64,000 nucleotides of DNA from Diphasiastrum complanatum. Taxonomy: Eukaryota; Streptophyta; Lycopodiopsida; Lycopodiales; Lycopodiaceae. Every line of letters starts with the position of its first letter. Position 1 is the stretch's first letter. The translations under genes were made by a program, and so were the position numbers. Positions 39,100 to 51,003 of the stretch are shown piece by piece. Below the pieces are notes generated by a model. It was given only the letters and a program-made list of their open reading frames with translations. It was not told where the DNA came from and did not search any database. The stretch covers positions 51,053,457-51,117,456 of the forward strand of contig CM055104.1 of the NCBI GenBank assembly GCA_029204225.1, in the 5' to 3' direction.

Positions 39100-39905
39100 C
39101 TTTTGTCTAAACTCAGATGTACCTTGACCAGTTCGTCGAAATACTGGATTTTTGATTCCCACGAATTCCTTTCTTTCCTGTCTTCTGGCTGGGTCTGGAT
39201 GATTCAAATGGATTAGTCTGTAATTGCTTCCTAGATGCCACCACTGTGGAATTATATGCTTTCACGACTCGTACGACGTCATTGAAAGTTTGAAGCACAT
39301 TACGCTTGCACTCATTCTGATAATCTGCAAGCACACCCATGATAAACTGCCACAGTGCCAATTTTGCATCAAATGAACTTTATTCCATAAATCCATAAAA
39401 TCTTGCAGGTAGGAGTCCAAACTCCGAGTACGCATTTTGTAGTTAACAAATCTTTGCTAGAAATCTGAGTCATCACTACAATCACAAACAACTTTTTGAA
39501 CACTTCCATAAACTCATCCCATGTGGTAGGTTTTGGTTGCAGATCATGCCACCACAACGAAGCTTTCCCAGGAAGAATAGAATAACACTCTCAATCTTTT
39601 TTTCTTCAGGAATTTTGTGTAGATTAAAATAACCGGTCCACTTGGTTAACCAGTCATCTACAACTTTGGGTTTTTTCTCTTTCTTCTCCTTCGAAAAAGG
39701 TTCAAGCTAAAAGCCCAAATTTGGTGCGGATAAAGTTCTCATTTGAATCAGCAGTACTTCCATTTGTTGATCCCTTAAAGTGTTCATGTTGTTTATTTCA
39801 TTAAGCGATTGGCTTAACGACTGAAAAATTTGCAGATAGGTTGGCATTGTCAACTAACCATTGAGAGCTGCATTGCATTATCGTCTGTCATATTGATTTC
39901 CTGAC
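39100..39905 (-). pseudogene. Gypsy element A gag (part displaced by gypsy B)
   Basis: Decayed gag text on the minus strand: MTDDNAMQLSMVS near 39895, MPTYLQIFQSLSQSLNEINN, then VVDDWLTKWTGYFNLHKIPE and KKIESVILFFLGK, WWHDLQPKPTTWDEFMEVFK (39550-39490) and, after shifts, FIMGVLADYQNECKRNVLQT with SSRPSQKTGKKGIRGN (39361-39113). The order and spacing fit gypsy gag. Its continuation (protease) is at 28527 on the other side of gypsy B. Confidence 0.85.
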
Positions 39906-41673
39906 ATATAAAATTAGCTTAGTTAGTCAAGATCCAATCATCAACTAATAAGTGAAAAGTTCAGAACCTCATAACTGGCTAATATTACTCAGCAAGGTCT
40001 TTCACTCATTTAAGCAAAATTTCATAAAATCAATATCAGATTTATTTAACAACGACAACTTTTAGGATCAAAACTAAAAAAAATGTACGAAAAACTGGGA
40101 TTTTTGAAATCTGTTTGAATTGGACCAATTGTGAAAATCGAATAAGAAGATTGATTTAACAGATTCACAAGCACTGTCACATATCAAAAACATTTCGAAA
40201 CATCCTGCATGCATCTAACTTGACATGCACTGACTTTTTTGAAAAAGCGAAATTTTTTTCGTAAATAGCCTAGTTACTAGAATATCTGCTTTTTGATCTA
40301 GAATTTTTAAAAATGGCCTCGTGCAAGAAATCTACTGATCAATCTACTAATTACGCATGCAACATGCATCCAAGCATGCATATAGTTCTATCCATACATT
40401 TCCATCAACAGACAAGCACTACATTAAATTACAAGCATGCATCAGAATATTTCCAAAATTTTGCAAATTTTGATTTAAAAATTGCCAAACTTCAGATGAC
40501 CATAACTTTCTCTACAAGACACCAAATTGGTCGTTGTAAAGCACAGTACAGAGGGAGAGTGGGTCTAAAGGAACTTGCTACATCACCCTACCACCTAGGC
40601 TTCACACATGCGAGCAGTAAATGGCCAAAATTCAAGTTAGTAGGGCGCACTTTGGGAAGGTGGTATCATCAAAACTACAACTCCAGCCCAATAAGCATCC
40701 AATTAGAGGTTACAAGCACTCTACTAAGGTTCATTAGAGAGGCATAGAAGGTTCTAACAGGGCCACCAAGCAACCATAAGCTCAGATCATGCAAAAAATG
40801 CATTTTTGGCCTCCTTCAACAAGCAAAACTTCAACATGATGGTGTCTAATGCTCACCTATCCAAATTGGATGCATGATGGCTCAAATCAGAGGCAATCCA
40901 TCATATCTTTAAGCTTGTGATGAGAACGAAGAGGTTTAGACCCCCATTTGATAGGTTTTCATGCCCGAAACTCACCAAAAATACACTTTTTTTTTTTTTA
41001 TGTTTTGAGTCCCCTAATGGTGTCCAATCCTAACCAAACTTCATGACAGCCCTAGGACAGCTTATTACACCTTTTAAAACATGCTTACCAACTATTGGCT
41101 AAGAATTTTGAGATCTACCACAAAATTAGTTTAAAAATCATCAAAAAACCATGTTTTTTGACCAATTTTGACCAAAATTTGTGGGATAAATCCACAAATA
41201 AGTGCAATCTGATCCTAATCCTTGTAAATCCATTACACTAAAAGTTCTGATTTTAGTCAGATATGGATTCTATAGCCCATTTCTAGTCCAAAAATCCCAA
41301 TATTTTTTTGTCCAAAATCACTATCTAATCATCTGTTTGACTATTCAAACATCATGCAATCATTAGATCCAATCATTAATGACTGTAAAATAGTAAGTAA
41401 AATATGGAAAACGTACTACATCAGTACTTATGATCAATTCCAAGCAAAAACCATGAATTTAGGTGAAAAATTCACTAAAACCATAAAAAAAAATCCTATG
41501 ATTTCCATCATGGAGCAAATCCACAAATATGATCTTTAGGCTAAAAGTACACCAAGGATCTGAAAAGCCACCTACTTGGAAATGAGTTCCACCACCTGGA
41601 AAAATAAGCAAAGAGGTAAGAACTGCAAAAATCCAAAATCCTCAAGCCCCACCTCTTGGTTGATGTGATCCAA
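39906..41673 (-). other. Leader of gypsy A, no recognised gene
   Basis: AT-rich, about 1.8 kb between primer site and gag. A plus-strand frame at 40313-40747 has no recognised domain and lies antisense to the leader; I treat it as chance. TTTTTTTTTTT runs occur near 40989. Confidence 0.45.
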
Positions 41674-41685
41674 GCTCTGATACCA
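41674..41685 (-). promoter_or_regulatory. Primer binding site of gypsy A (initiator tRNA-Met type)
   Basis: TGGTATCAGAGC on the minus strand, an exact match to the plant initiator tRNA-Met primer site. Confidence 0.88.
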
Positions 41686-41689
41686 CTAT

Positions 41690-41880
41690 TGCATATGTAT
41701 TTAGATAGCATTTTCAATGGGAGAAGTACCTTCCAATGATAGAAATTTCACAAAAATCATAAGTATTATGCCTCCCGACATATGTAGTAATCCCCGCAAA
41801 TCAAAAAAAGATTCAGATTTGGGGGAATTACTAGATATATCAAGACGATAATTTCAAATTGGGAAAGAGAAAAACCTAAT
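41690..41880 (-). repeat. Part of the 5' LTR of gypsy A
   Basis: LTR sequence should start right of the primer site; a possible LTR end is ATACATATGCA at 41690 on the minus strand. The outer boundary is not visible because no partner LTR remains; the end given is only a limit set by the following inverted repeat. Confidence 0.35.
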
Positions 41881-41881
41881 G

Positions 41882-41912
41882 TGACGAACATGATATGATT
41901 TCATGTTCGTCA
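41882..41912. repeat. Perfect 12-bp inverted repeat (hairpin)
   Basis: TGACGAACATGA at 41882-41893 and TCATGTTCGTCA at 41901-41912 with a 7-base loop. It lies between the gypsy LTR and the plastid-derived segment. Confidence 0.75.
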
Positions 41913-41989
41913 TATGAGAAAGTATTTATTCTAAGAAAACAAGAAAGTATTTATTCTATAAAAATGGCATATGAGAACTTTATGAACAA

Positions 41990-43150
41990 ATATTTGGTGC
42001 AGTTAGAGACGTGGAATTTTTCAACATTTATGAAGAATTGAAGGAATAAAAATTTGAAGCAGGAAAGTAGGTAAATTTAATACTAACAAAAACTTAATCT
42101 TAATGTGCCTGAAGATTAAAATTTGTCATCACCAAACAGTGTTTTAGCTGCTATAGATTATTCAATCAAACTTCAAATTGGAATAGGTACCTCTGATGAT
42201 ATAGATCACCTTACAAATAGACGTATCCATTCTATAGTTAGATTTTACTACAAAATCAATCTAGATTGGCTTTGGAGCATCTAGAAGATTTAGTGCATAA
42301 AAGAATAAACATGGCAACTTACTGTAAGTGTGTATCAACTATTACGTATATAGTAACTTCGAGTTCATTATCAAAACGTTTAATGAATTATCTGGTTCAC
42401 ATCCCTTGTCACAATTCTTAGATCAAAGTAATCCAGTGAGACAAATAGTTTATAAAGGATGGAATGCCTATTGATACAATACTAAGTCCTTTAGGGATGC
42501 CAACAAGAATGAATGTAGGACAACAAATCTTCAAAAGTTGTTTGCTTGGTCTAGTAGGAGGCTCTTTGAAAAGATATTACAGAGATTTACCCTTCAATGA
42601 AGATACGAATGAAAAGCTTTTACAAAGCTAATATATTTTGAGCTTCATGAAGCTAGTAATGAATGACTAATCTGCAGTTATTTGAAATTGACGATCTTGG
42701 AAAAGGTCTATCAATTGATGGAAGAACACCAAAATCTTTAAACACCATATCACAATAGGAAAAGCTTATATGCTAAAATTAAATTTTCAAGTTGATGAGA
42801 TTCATGTATGCTCTCGTGGGCCTTATTCATTTGTTCCACAACAATCCCTTAAAGGGATTCAAAATGGGCGAACAAGAAGTAGGAGAGATGGAATTGGGGC
42901 CTTAAAATCTTTTGGCACCTCTTACATTCACAAGAAATTCGATTATATCAAGCTTGTCAAAAAAATAGTAATTACCATTGTGGCTAGAGAGCTAAGAGAC
43001 AAATCTAAGCTACCCCATAATGTCTTCAATTGATTGCTTGAGAATTATAATGTTGAGTCCTAAATTTAAACCATGTTATTATGGAAAAATCTCCAATAAT
43101 AGATTATTAAGAGTTGTAATATTGATTTACAGGAACCTCAAAATTATGAT
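41990..43150 (+). pseudogene. rpoB: Nuclear copy of plastid rpoB (RNA polymerase beta subunit), decayed
   Basis: Collinear rpoB motifs appear in several frames: KFEAGKVGKFNTNKNLNLNV (from about 42040), [11 protein letters not shown] and [15 protein letters not shown] (42192-42236), [14 protein letters not shown] (42391-42435), [14 protein letters not shown] (42481-42525), [55 protein letters not shown] and ARELRDKS (42770-43033). Roughly 400 codons of the middle (including the region before the MNVGQ motif) are deleted between 42440 and 42470, and stops and shifts are frequent. The plastid-encoded polymerase gene was copied into the nucleus long ago. Functional expression is excluded. Confidence 0.85.
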
Positions 43151-43174
43151 TAAAAAAAAAAAAACATTAATTTT

Positions 43175-43265
43175 TTCAAATTGGATTGGCTTCTCTTGAA
43201 CAAATTGATTATTGGGCGGAAAGAAATCTAACTACTAGAGAACTAGTTGGAGAGGTAACAGCGTA
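43175..43265 (+). pseudogene. rpoC1: Plastid rpoC1 start fragment
   Basis: Directly downstream of the rpoB remnant, as in plastid genomes, the sequence reads [17 protein letters not shown] and then TTRELVGEV, matching the conserved N-terminus of the beta-prime subunit (pattern I-G-L-A-S-P-E-Q-I and G-E-V). It ends at a stop after about 30 codons. Gene order supports one inserted plastid segment. Confidence 0.7.
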
Positions 43266-44524
43266 ACATTTTTTCTTAGGGTATTTTCACACACTAGGAC
43301 ATGTCTACTGGCCAAAAAACTCAACATTTGTTGGAGAGAAAAAATAGGAAGGCCCTTTACCCCATTTCACATAGAAAAGTGAGGCCTCTAATGTGGCAGA
43401 TAACTTGGCTTAAAAAATGCTAACATGGGGGTAAGTGGAGATGTCAGAGAGTACTTCTCGGAATCTCCACAAGCCCTAGGGCCCCTATTTTTTATGAGCC
43501 GTTCAAATTTAAAGTTTTTAGTTGAGAACATCCTCATGGCTCATATAAGTATAGGATAAAGGAGAGAGAATAATTGTCTCCTAGATAGATTTGTGTGTGA
43601 AATGGGGGTCGATAGAAGGAGATGAAGGGGCTCATGGAGGGGGGCAGTGTGACTCAACATCACTATTAACCCTCTTTGTATGTGAAAACACCCTTATGGC
43701 CACAAGAGACCCAAAAGAGATGGAATATTTTTCGAGAAGATGAATTATGGGCCTTTCCACACCTGGTACCACCTCCTTGTAAGACAAAAAAAAAGTCGTA
43801 GAGCCCATTGGGCCTGGCTTGTGAGTGATGTTGGTGCCACTCATGCATGCCAAGGGAAAGCTAGAGGGGTACAAGGTGTGGTAGGGGAGGGTACACCCCT
43901 TAGCCCAAATGGGCTTTACAGCACGAGGTTGCATTTGTTTGGGGTTTGGCCTCGGCCTACTAGAAAAGTGCCATGTGGCAACGCTGCTTGGCCCTGCCCG
44001 AATGAGAAGGTGCTTGAGAAAAAACTATACAACAAGTGCCACTGTCCTACGAGCACTGGCCACCCGCGAGCACCTGCATTTTGGGCACTGCCACCACTTT
44101 TTTCTCGACACCGCCACCATTGCCACTATCTCGAGCTCCGGTGCCATTTTCCCCAGCATCGATGCCACTGCCTTGGGCACCCGCTTATCGGGGCACTGGC
44201 CCGTCTTTTCCTGGGTATCGGCGCCACTCTCCCGGACACCCGCATCCCAAGCACCCACACACAAGCAAAATTGGAGTCAAGTTTGCACTTATATGGCTTA
44301 CTAGACAATGCGTATGATTGATTATGGGATATAATTTTTGGGTGCCCGATACCATGAAGCTCCTGGGATTGCCTATGGTGTGGCTCCTTCGGTAATAAAT
44401 GTAAACCCTAAAATTTTGATGACGATAAACTGAATGAAGAGGGCAGTCTAGGCGGAATGAGAAATAGGCACAGGCAGCAGCATCGCCATCGCCAGAAACA
44501 GCATCAGGATCAGTAGAAGATTGC
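43266..44524. other. Interval with a GC-rich block, no supported gene
   Basis: 43930-44260 is clearly richer in C than its surroundings and has irregular repeats of CACTGCCACC-type text. Overlapping frames on both strands (43740-44321, 43909-44304, 44264-44025) reflect this composition. Because the host gene starts at 44525, the block may be its promoter/5' region. Confidence 0.45.
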
Positions 44525-47500
44525 TTGCTGACAATGAGCATGAGAGGGCATGAATCTGCAGCAGTCTCAGACAGGGAGGCATTCAGAGGCAGCAGCAGGC
44601 AGGGAAGAAGAAGAAGCGATGAGCGGGAGAGTGGCAGCAGAGAAAGAGGCAGAGGACAAGAGGCGCGTCCAAGATACAGGTCTCCTAGCCCACACAATCA
44701 CAAGTCAGGCGATACTGATGACGCTGATGCACAGCGTTCAAGGCACTGGTTTCCTCCTAGTCGACATCATGATCCAGTAGGCCATGGTGGCTTCGGAGGC
44801 CAGGAACGGCCTTCTTACAAGGACAGGTCTAGGGAGCGGGATGGTAAGGAAGATGCTGCATCTGCTGATGCTTTAGGGTTAGAAGACAAGAGGAGGATGC
44901 TTTCTGAAGGAAGGAATAGAGACGAACGAGGGCAAAGTGCCCTACCGGATCTTTATTCCATACAAAAAGGCAAAGTTCGTAGTATACGGCCGTACGGCGT
45001 TTTTGTCAATCTTTACAATTACCGAAGCAATGGACTTGTTTATCTCTCTCAAATCAGCAACCATGAGGTTCCCACTTCTACTTTTTACCAACTTGGAAGT
45101 ATAGGCTTTTGAGTATTTATCAGTATATTATAAAGCAATGTATTGTTTTTGTAGAAATTTTTTCTGTGTTTGCATTCTTTGCAGTCAATTTACTAAGAGT
45201 TTTTGATTTAGGATTTAGAGTTTATCTATGTTTGTGGTAGACTGGTTGGTTACCTTTCAAACTGAAAGCTGGTAGCTGTCTGAATTTGGTCTGTATCAGA
45301 TAACAAAGAAGGATGATTCCGATGAGCTGAAAGTGCAAGCAATCTCATCTGTTGTTGAAGAAGGCGATGAAGTGTGGGTAAAGGTGATATCTGTCAAACA
45401 CGAAGAAGATGGCAGTGTTAAGGTCGGGTGCTCACTGAAATATGTGTCGCAATCTGATGGCAGAGATCTGGATCCCAACAATGTGCAACATGAGCAGCAA
45501 CAGTCACGGCCTACATGGCAAGCTCCACAAAAGGTTTTTACAAAATCTCAACCTCTTCTCAAGCTTTTTCAATACACCTGAATACTGCCTATTAAATAAG
45601 CTTATAGAGAAAGGGAAACCTTTACCCCGATTTAAATTTTATTGCTTGCATATGCAATATTAAAAAAAAAAGTTGTCTAAGAGATTTGCAGGTTGAAAAC
45701 TTGCAAGCCATCTAATATTCGTGTGCAAGACAAAGAATCCATAAGTTTAGTGAAGCATTTATTCTTTGACGAGAAACATAACTTAAGGTTCGAAGATATA
45801 CATTGAGATATGGATGTTAGAATCTTTAGTACCTGCCATAGCTGAAGAAGCCAATGAAGACACGAACATATGATTGCATCACTTATGCATATCATATTGT
45901 GAATCTAGAAACTACACATAAGTCAGTTCAGCTCTTTTCATCATGGCACTCAACACCATGACAGTCTTTCCTGATTCTCTGATTCATCGAGATCAAAATC
46001 ATGGTTCCAATATGAAACGGTTTATCGAATTTGTATCGGATCAAGGTTTTACAATGATTTATAGGAAATCAATTCCTATGTCATCCTGAATCGCATTTTA
46101 TTTCATTCTAAATGACTGAAATGATAAATTAGAGAGTGATTGTAAACCAGAGAGTGCATGATCTATTTATAGTCTATTTTCTAGTTAACAACAAGAATAC
46201 TTATATCGTTTTAAAGCCTTGACTCTGATTTTGTGATTCTTTTCAAGTAAGCATGGTGTGATTCTAAACCATTTGAAAAGTCGATTTTTTCGATTATGAA
46301 AAGGTGGGAATATTGCACCACGAAGATTAAAATTTTGACAAAATGTTGCAGGACATATTTAATAAGAGAGAGACTATGAAAGAACAATTGCACAGAAATG
46401 ACTGCAAAATATTTTATTTGAAGCTTCAACAACCTAGACAAAAAGGGTTTCCAAGTTATATCTTTTTTCTTTTTCCACAGTCATCCCAAAACTCCAATGT
46501 GCACAATTTGCTATTAGCTACATTGCTTTGCAGAAGAGTTTGAAAGAATCTAAGCCATCTTCCAATTCTCCTTCATGTCATCTATCATACCCATAAGTTC
46601 TATTCCAAGCCAAAAAAGCTAGAAGCAATCATGAAAACCATTGAAATTAGAAATAGTCATAAAAAATAGTGGATTGATGCTCATACTATTGAAGCACAAT
46701 GTTGAATATTGGTGATTCAAATCACATTGGAAGCCTCACTTCAAAAGGATGCCTCAAATTAGAGTTCTGGCAAGCAAAAACTCTCAATAGGCTCATGAGC
46801 CAAATTCTCAAAGCTTATGTACGAATATAAATGATCCACATCCAGACAATAGCTTCTAACTAGCCAATCAATTTTAAAGTCTCTATGTATTGACATCGAT
46901 CGGCTGCCACAGGCCGCTAAATTTGATGTGGTGTGCTCGCAAGTTAATATATCTAATGAGGTGCAACAACAATAATTGTCATGCACCATGCACCTAGTCG
47001 TGAAGGATCTATTAAATCGGGACTTGGATGAGAGCTTGTTGACACAAGGCCGAGGTGGTCCAACGATCACTAACGCACGATGGGGCATAGAGGTGGGCAT
47101 TCGTAATCATTTCTCCTTGTAGTTGGCTCCACTCCAATATTATTTAGTTTTTTTATGCCTAACAGTTCTAGGGATTGATTTTTGAAGTTTGAGAATCGTT
47201 TGTTCGAGTATATAAGGGTTCTCAATCCATAAATCAATTTATTGATTTTCAATAGGTCATGACATTTGAGCTAATAGAACTGACAATAATATATAATGAA
47301 GGGTATCAAACTAATCCAATTGATACTTGAATTTTTAAACTATTATCAAGACATGTTAAAAAAATGAAAATTAATGTTTCAAAAATTTCATGCTTTAACT
47401 CAAACCCACTCATATAGACATATTACACATTTCAAAAGCTTGATCATCTTGTCTTGTACTCATTTATAACACTACTGCTAGGTGTTGTGGTGTCGATGGC

Positions 47501-50469
47501 TCTTAAAAACATGGTGCCCACACATGAAGACACTAAGATATTAATGATATGCGACCTCATGTCGTCAATCCAACCATTGGTCATGATGGTGCACCCTTAC
47601 TATGGTGACCACCTGCACAGTTCACAGTTGCAACCAAACGTTTGAAACGTCCAAACGTGAAAATCTAAGTTTTTTTACAGTGGTATGTCTAAAAATGATC
47701 ATTGCTAGTTGTACTACAAAAATAGGTTTCTTTGTGATGCAACTTAGCTGAATTAAATCATTCGAAGTTATACATAACAGTGATAGCATGTAGCAATAGA
47801 AAATTACAGAACAAGACCGTACTTATGTAGATAAAAAACGTTCTAATCAGTTGCAAGGAGCTAGGACCACAAATCCTCATGTATTCATAATCAAAAAAGA
47901 AGATTACATGAAAGTTTGGAGGTCCATTGTCCACTTACCACCACTAGCAAAAAGTAGCAAAATGGAATAATCGACAAAATTAAAAAAAGATGGCGATGCA
48001 TATGCTATATTATAGTTGCTAGCATCGATGCTCTAGCTATTTGATGATGTTGTCATCAATAAACACATGCTCAGTAGGCTCATCATCATCCTCATCCTCC
48101 AAACCTCCGCAATGTCAATGGGATCAGATGCACGACTTCCCCTTGAAATTTCCCACCTCTCAACTTCCAAACCAATTAATCTATCTACATCGCCTTCAAC
48201 CTTCAAGTCACTCAATTTGAGTTCAAGTTTCTGAAATTCATGATTTCTCATTTTTTATAACAATCGAAGAATGAAATGGATAAAAACCAATTTCTTTTAT
48301 GTGGCAGGCTTTAATCCATTTCTCTTCTTTGTGTCCATAAGGGAAAAGGTACCCCAATTTCTCTTGCATGGAGAAGTTGTAGAACTTGTGAAAGGATCCT
48401 AATCTCTAGACGTTGTAGCTCTAGTGTGGATGATCCATGTGATTTCCAGCACTTCACTCCCGATGTCCTCTGTGAAGCCAATTGTGCAAATGGTCATCCA
48501 AACAAACCCTCCATGTTCTTATGCATGTCCAATTGATCTGCTATCTTGGCTTGCTCCTCAAAATTCCCCTCTAGTGTACCTTTCCAAAACTGTCATCCAT
48601 CCAGCTGTGTTTTCTGCATCACTCTCTTGCCCCATCCCCAACCATTGGGGATGGAACACATACCCAGTTGCATGGAGAGTTGAGTGCATCATATTCCAGT
48701 GTTCCATACAAAATTCCTCAACAGTATGACATGATGACATTACATCAAATGCTCTAATACCCTCCACCACATGATCCATCAACCCATAAATGAATCCCAT
48801 GGTGGCTCTCTTTCTATCAACAACCCTTAGCAACTCCAAGACAAGTTTTAGCAAAGTGAATCTTTTGTGCGTCATCCCAAAATGTTGGAGCAAGCAAAAT
48901 GCTCTCTACTTCTTTTCCTAGCTCAGATATGGATGATAATAACCCATGCCATTCCTCACTAACCACTAACCACTAGCCCTCAAAAGGCTAACTTAACATG
49001 CAACAAGTTTGCCAAAACAATATACGTTTCTGCAAACTTTGTTTCACTGGGTTTCAATAGTTTATGGGTGCTGAATTTATGAAAGAGTGCAAGTACTCTA
49101 GAGCAAGAGGTGACGAATGCAACAATCTTTCGTGTTATATGCAAAACAGGTTCAATCCAATTTGAGCATCTAATATCCTTGAATAACAAGTCCAAGCAAT
49201 GACATGTGCAACACATGAAAAATATCTTAGGATACTCCTCTTCCAAGATACAACCACTGGCATTATCCATAACCACTTGCACCACGTTTTTAGCTCCAAA
49301 CCCTTTGATGACCATCTTCACATGTCGATAAATATACTCACATTTTTTGGTCAAACCACTAGCATCAATATTGCGCAAGAAAACAAAACCATAAATACTA
49401 CTGGCTAAGAAGTTCATCAAAGGCCTCCTTCGAGTGTTTGACCAACCGTCACATACAACAGTACACCTATATTTTTAACCCGTTTCACTTTCATTACTAG
49501 CAACTCTTTGTAATAGGCCTGACCTCTCTTGCAGCAGTGATCGTCTTTGCAAATATTTGCTCTTAATAACATTAAAAGGAATGACGTCTGCATAGAAGAA
49601 CCACCTGTGGTGATAGTAATCATATGATGTTCCATTTTCAATAGAGTGAGATTCAACTGTTGCACATGTTGATACACAGGTGAGAGTGGTACTCATTGGC
49701 CAGTATTTGCTGGTCTTTTCTCTATGTCAGTTCCTGAACTAACACGACCAGTAAAACATGAATTTGATCTTTTAAAGAAAAAACTGAGTTTATACATGTG
49801 AGTGAACACAAGGAAAAGTAAAAGAAGGGATGGCTTGACCTTGGTAATCAAGCAACGACTAGAATCTATTATTTTTGTCCGAAGGAGTTTTGTTATAAAT
49901 AAACAATATAAAGGTTATAGTCTGGTATAAGTGGAGCCATCAATCTGTAGTATGTATATCGGATCAATTCATTCTGATCAGTGAATTTCAAGAGAGCACC
50001 TTGAACTCTCTAGTGAATTTAGATCTCGTTTGGTTTTGGTTGGTGGAAGCTCCTATTATTGTGCCTAGAGACACTGCTATTATTGTTGTATGAGCATTTG
50101 AATCAGAGATCTACAAAGTATAGCCTTCTTCTTCAGTGCATACTCTCTTTCTCTTATGCTTGCTTATATAGGCTTTTACATCTATCGATTGACTTCAGGC
50201 TGCGAAGATGATTTGCGTGAGCATCTTTGTTGAGACAATTCTGATCATGACTCATAAAGTGCTCCTCAACAACTGTGCTAATGCTGATGGAGCCTTTTGA
50301 GGAGTTTGTTTCCAGAATGTGTCCGTGAAGCTTGTAGATTGTGCATAAGCTTGAGAAATGATTTTGTACTTTGTACTATGACATAAGCCATTGGCAAAAA
50401 GGCTTTTGTAGAGAAAGCTACAAGATTATTTTTGAATCAGCATTCGTGATCTTTTGTACCCTCTTTGCT

Positions 50470-50500
<31 letters not shown>

Positions 50501-51003
50501 AATGAAATTGGCTTATATTCTGTTTTCATCAGCTTGTCTTGGATGCTGTTTATAATGTTACATGCACTCGCTGTGGTGGCCATGGGCACTTGAAGAAAGA
50601 GTGTTACTCAACTGGAGAGAGAGTTTATGAACTACTCACTGAGGATGATGCTGCAGAAATCCATGAGTTGCAGCTTTTAAAGGAAACCAATCAGGGCAGG
50701 ACAGGTGCAACTCCTTTCTCAAGGCAGGACGCTGGAACTGGAAGATTTCAGCAAATTGTGAAACCAGCTGATGAAGTTGCTGCTGATCATGTCCCAAGGC
50801 TTAAAAAAATGCATAGTTCCAAATCCACTAAAAAATCTCATCTGCCAGACAAAGTCACTACTGTTGAAGAGGCACTGGCTGTGATTGCAAACCTTGAGGA
50901 TGAGAAAAGGAGGGAGAAGCAAAAGCGAAAGCAGAAAAAGGAAAAGAGACACCAGCAGAGAGAAGAAAAGAAACACAAGAAGAGGAAGAAGTATGATGAT
51001 TGA
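44525..51003 (+). CDS. S1 RNA-binding / CCHC zinc-knuckle protein (ZCCHC17/pNO40-like), 3 exons
   Basis: Exons: 44525-45067, 45300-45533 and 50533-51003, all phase 0 with GT-AG borders (GAG/gttccc...tatcag/ATA, AAG/gttttt...catcag/CTT). Exon 1 encodes a basic Arg/Ser/Asp-rich N-terminus and the first half of an S1 fold (LPDLYSIQKGKVRSIRPYGV, LVYLSQISNHE). Exon 2 finishes it (VEEGDEVWVKVISV, GSVKVGCSLKYVSQSDGRDL). Exon 3 carries the zinc knuckle CTRCGGHGHLKKEC, a linker, and a Lys/Arg/Glu tail (EDEKRREKQKRKQKKEKR). This order is that of ZCCHC17/pNO40 proteins, which bind RNA and work in the nucleolus in ribosome biogenesis and splicing. No stop interrupts the joined frame (about 415 codons). 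The start could also be the ATG at 44537 or 44543. Confidence 0.9.
48000..49730 (-). mobile_element. hAT-type transposase remnant in the intron
   Basis: Minus-strand text in order: CDGWSNTRRRPLMNFLASSI (about 49450-49400), VQVVMDNASGCILEEEYPKI, FFMCCTCHCLDLLFKDI and KLLKPSETKFAETYIVLANL (DUF659-type catalytic part), then LLKLVLELLRVVDRKRATMG, HWNMMHSTLHATGYVFHPQW (48700-48640), and near 48350 NWGTFSLMDTKKRNGL, the hAT C-terminal dimerisation signature. The DUF659/hAT order is clear. Frameshifts and stops separate the parts, so it is inactive. Terminal inverted repeats and an 8-bp target duplication were not identified; boundaries are approximate. Confidence 0.88.
50471..50497. repeat. (GA)n, 27 bp
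   Basis: Uninterrupted GA repeat 36 bases before the 3' splice site of intron 2. Confidence 0.95.

Larger units (their letters stand above)
45534..50532 (+). other. Second intron of the ZCCHC17-like gene (5.0 kb)
   Basis: The intron is bounded by AAG/gttttt at 45533/45534 and catcag/CTT at 50532/50533. 45534-48000 holds no recognised gene, only short frames. 48000-49730 is an antisense hAT remnant. 49730-50470 is unassigned, and a 27-base GA repeat (50471-50497) lies just upstream of the acceptor, where it could influence splicing. Confidence 0.85.

Noticed and set aside
40313-40747. 144-codon plus-strand frame
   Set aside because: It lies antisense in the leader of gypsy A, has no recognised domain and unremarkable composition.
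43740-44321. 193-codon plus-strand frame in the C-rich block
   Set aside because: His/Pro/Leu-rich composition follows the base composition, and overlapping frames on both strands are equally long.
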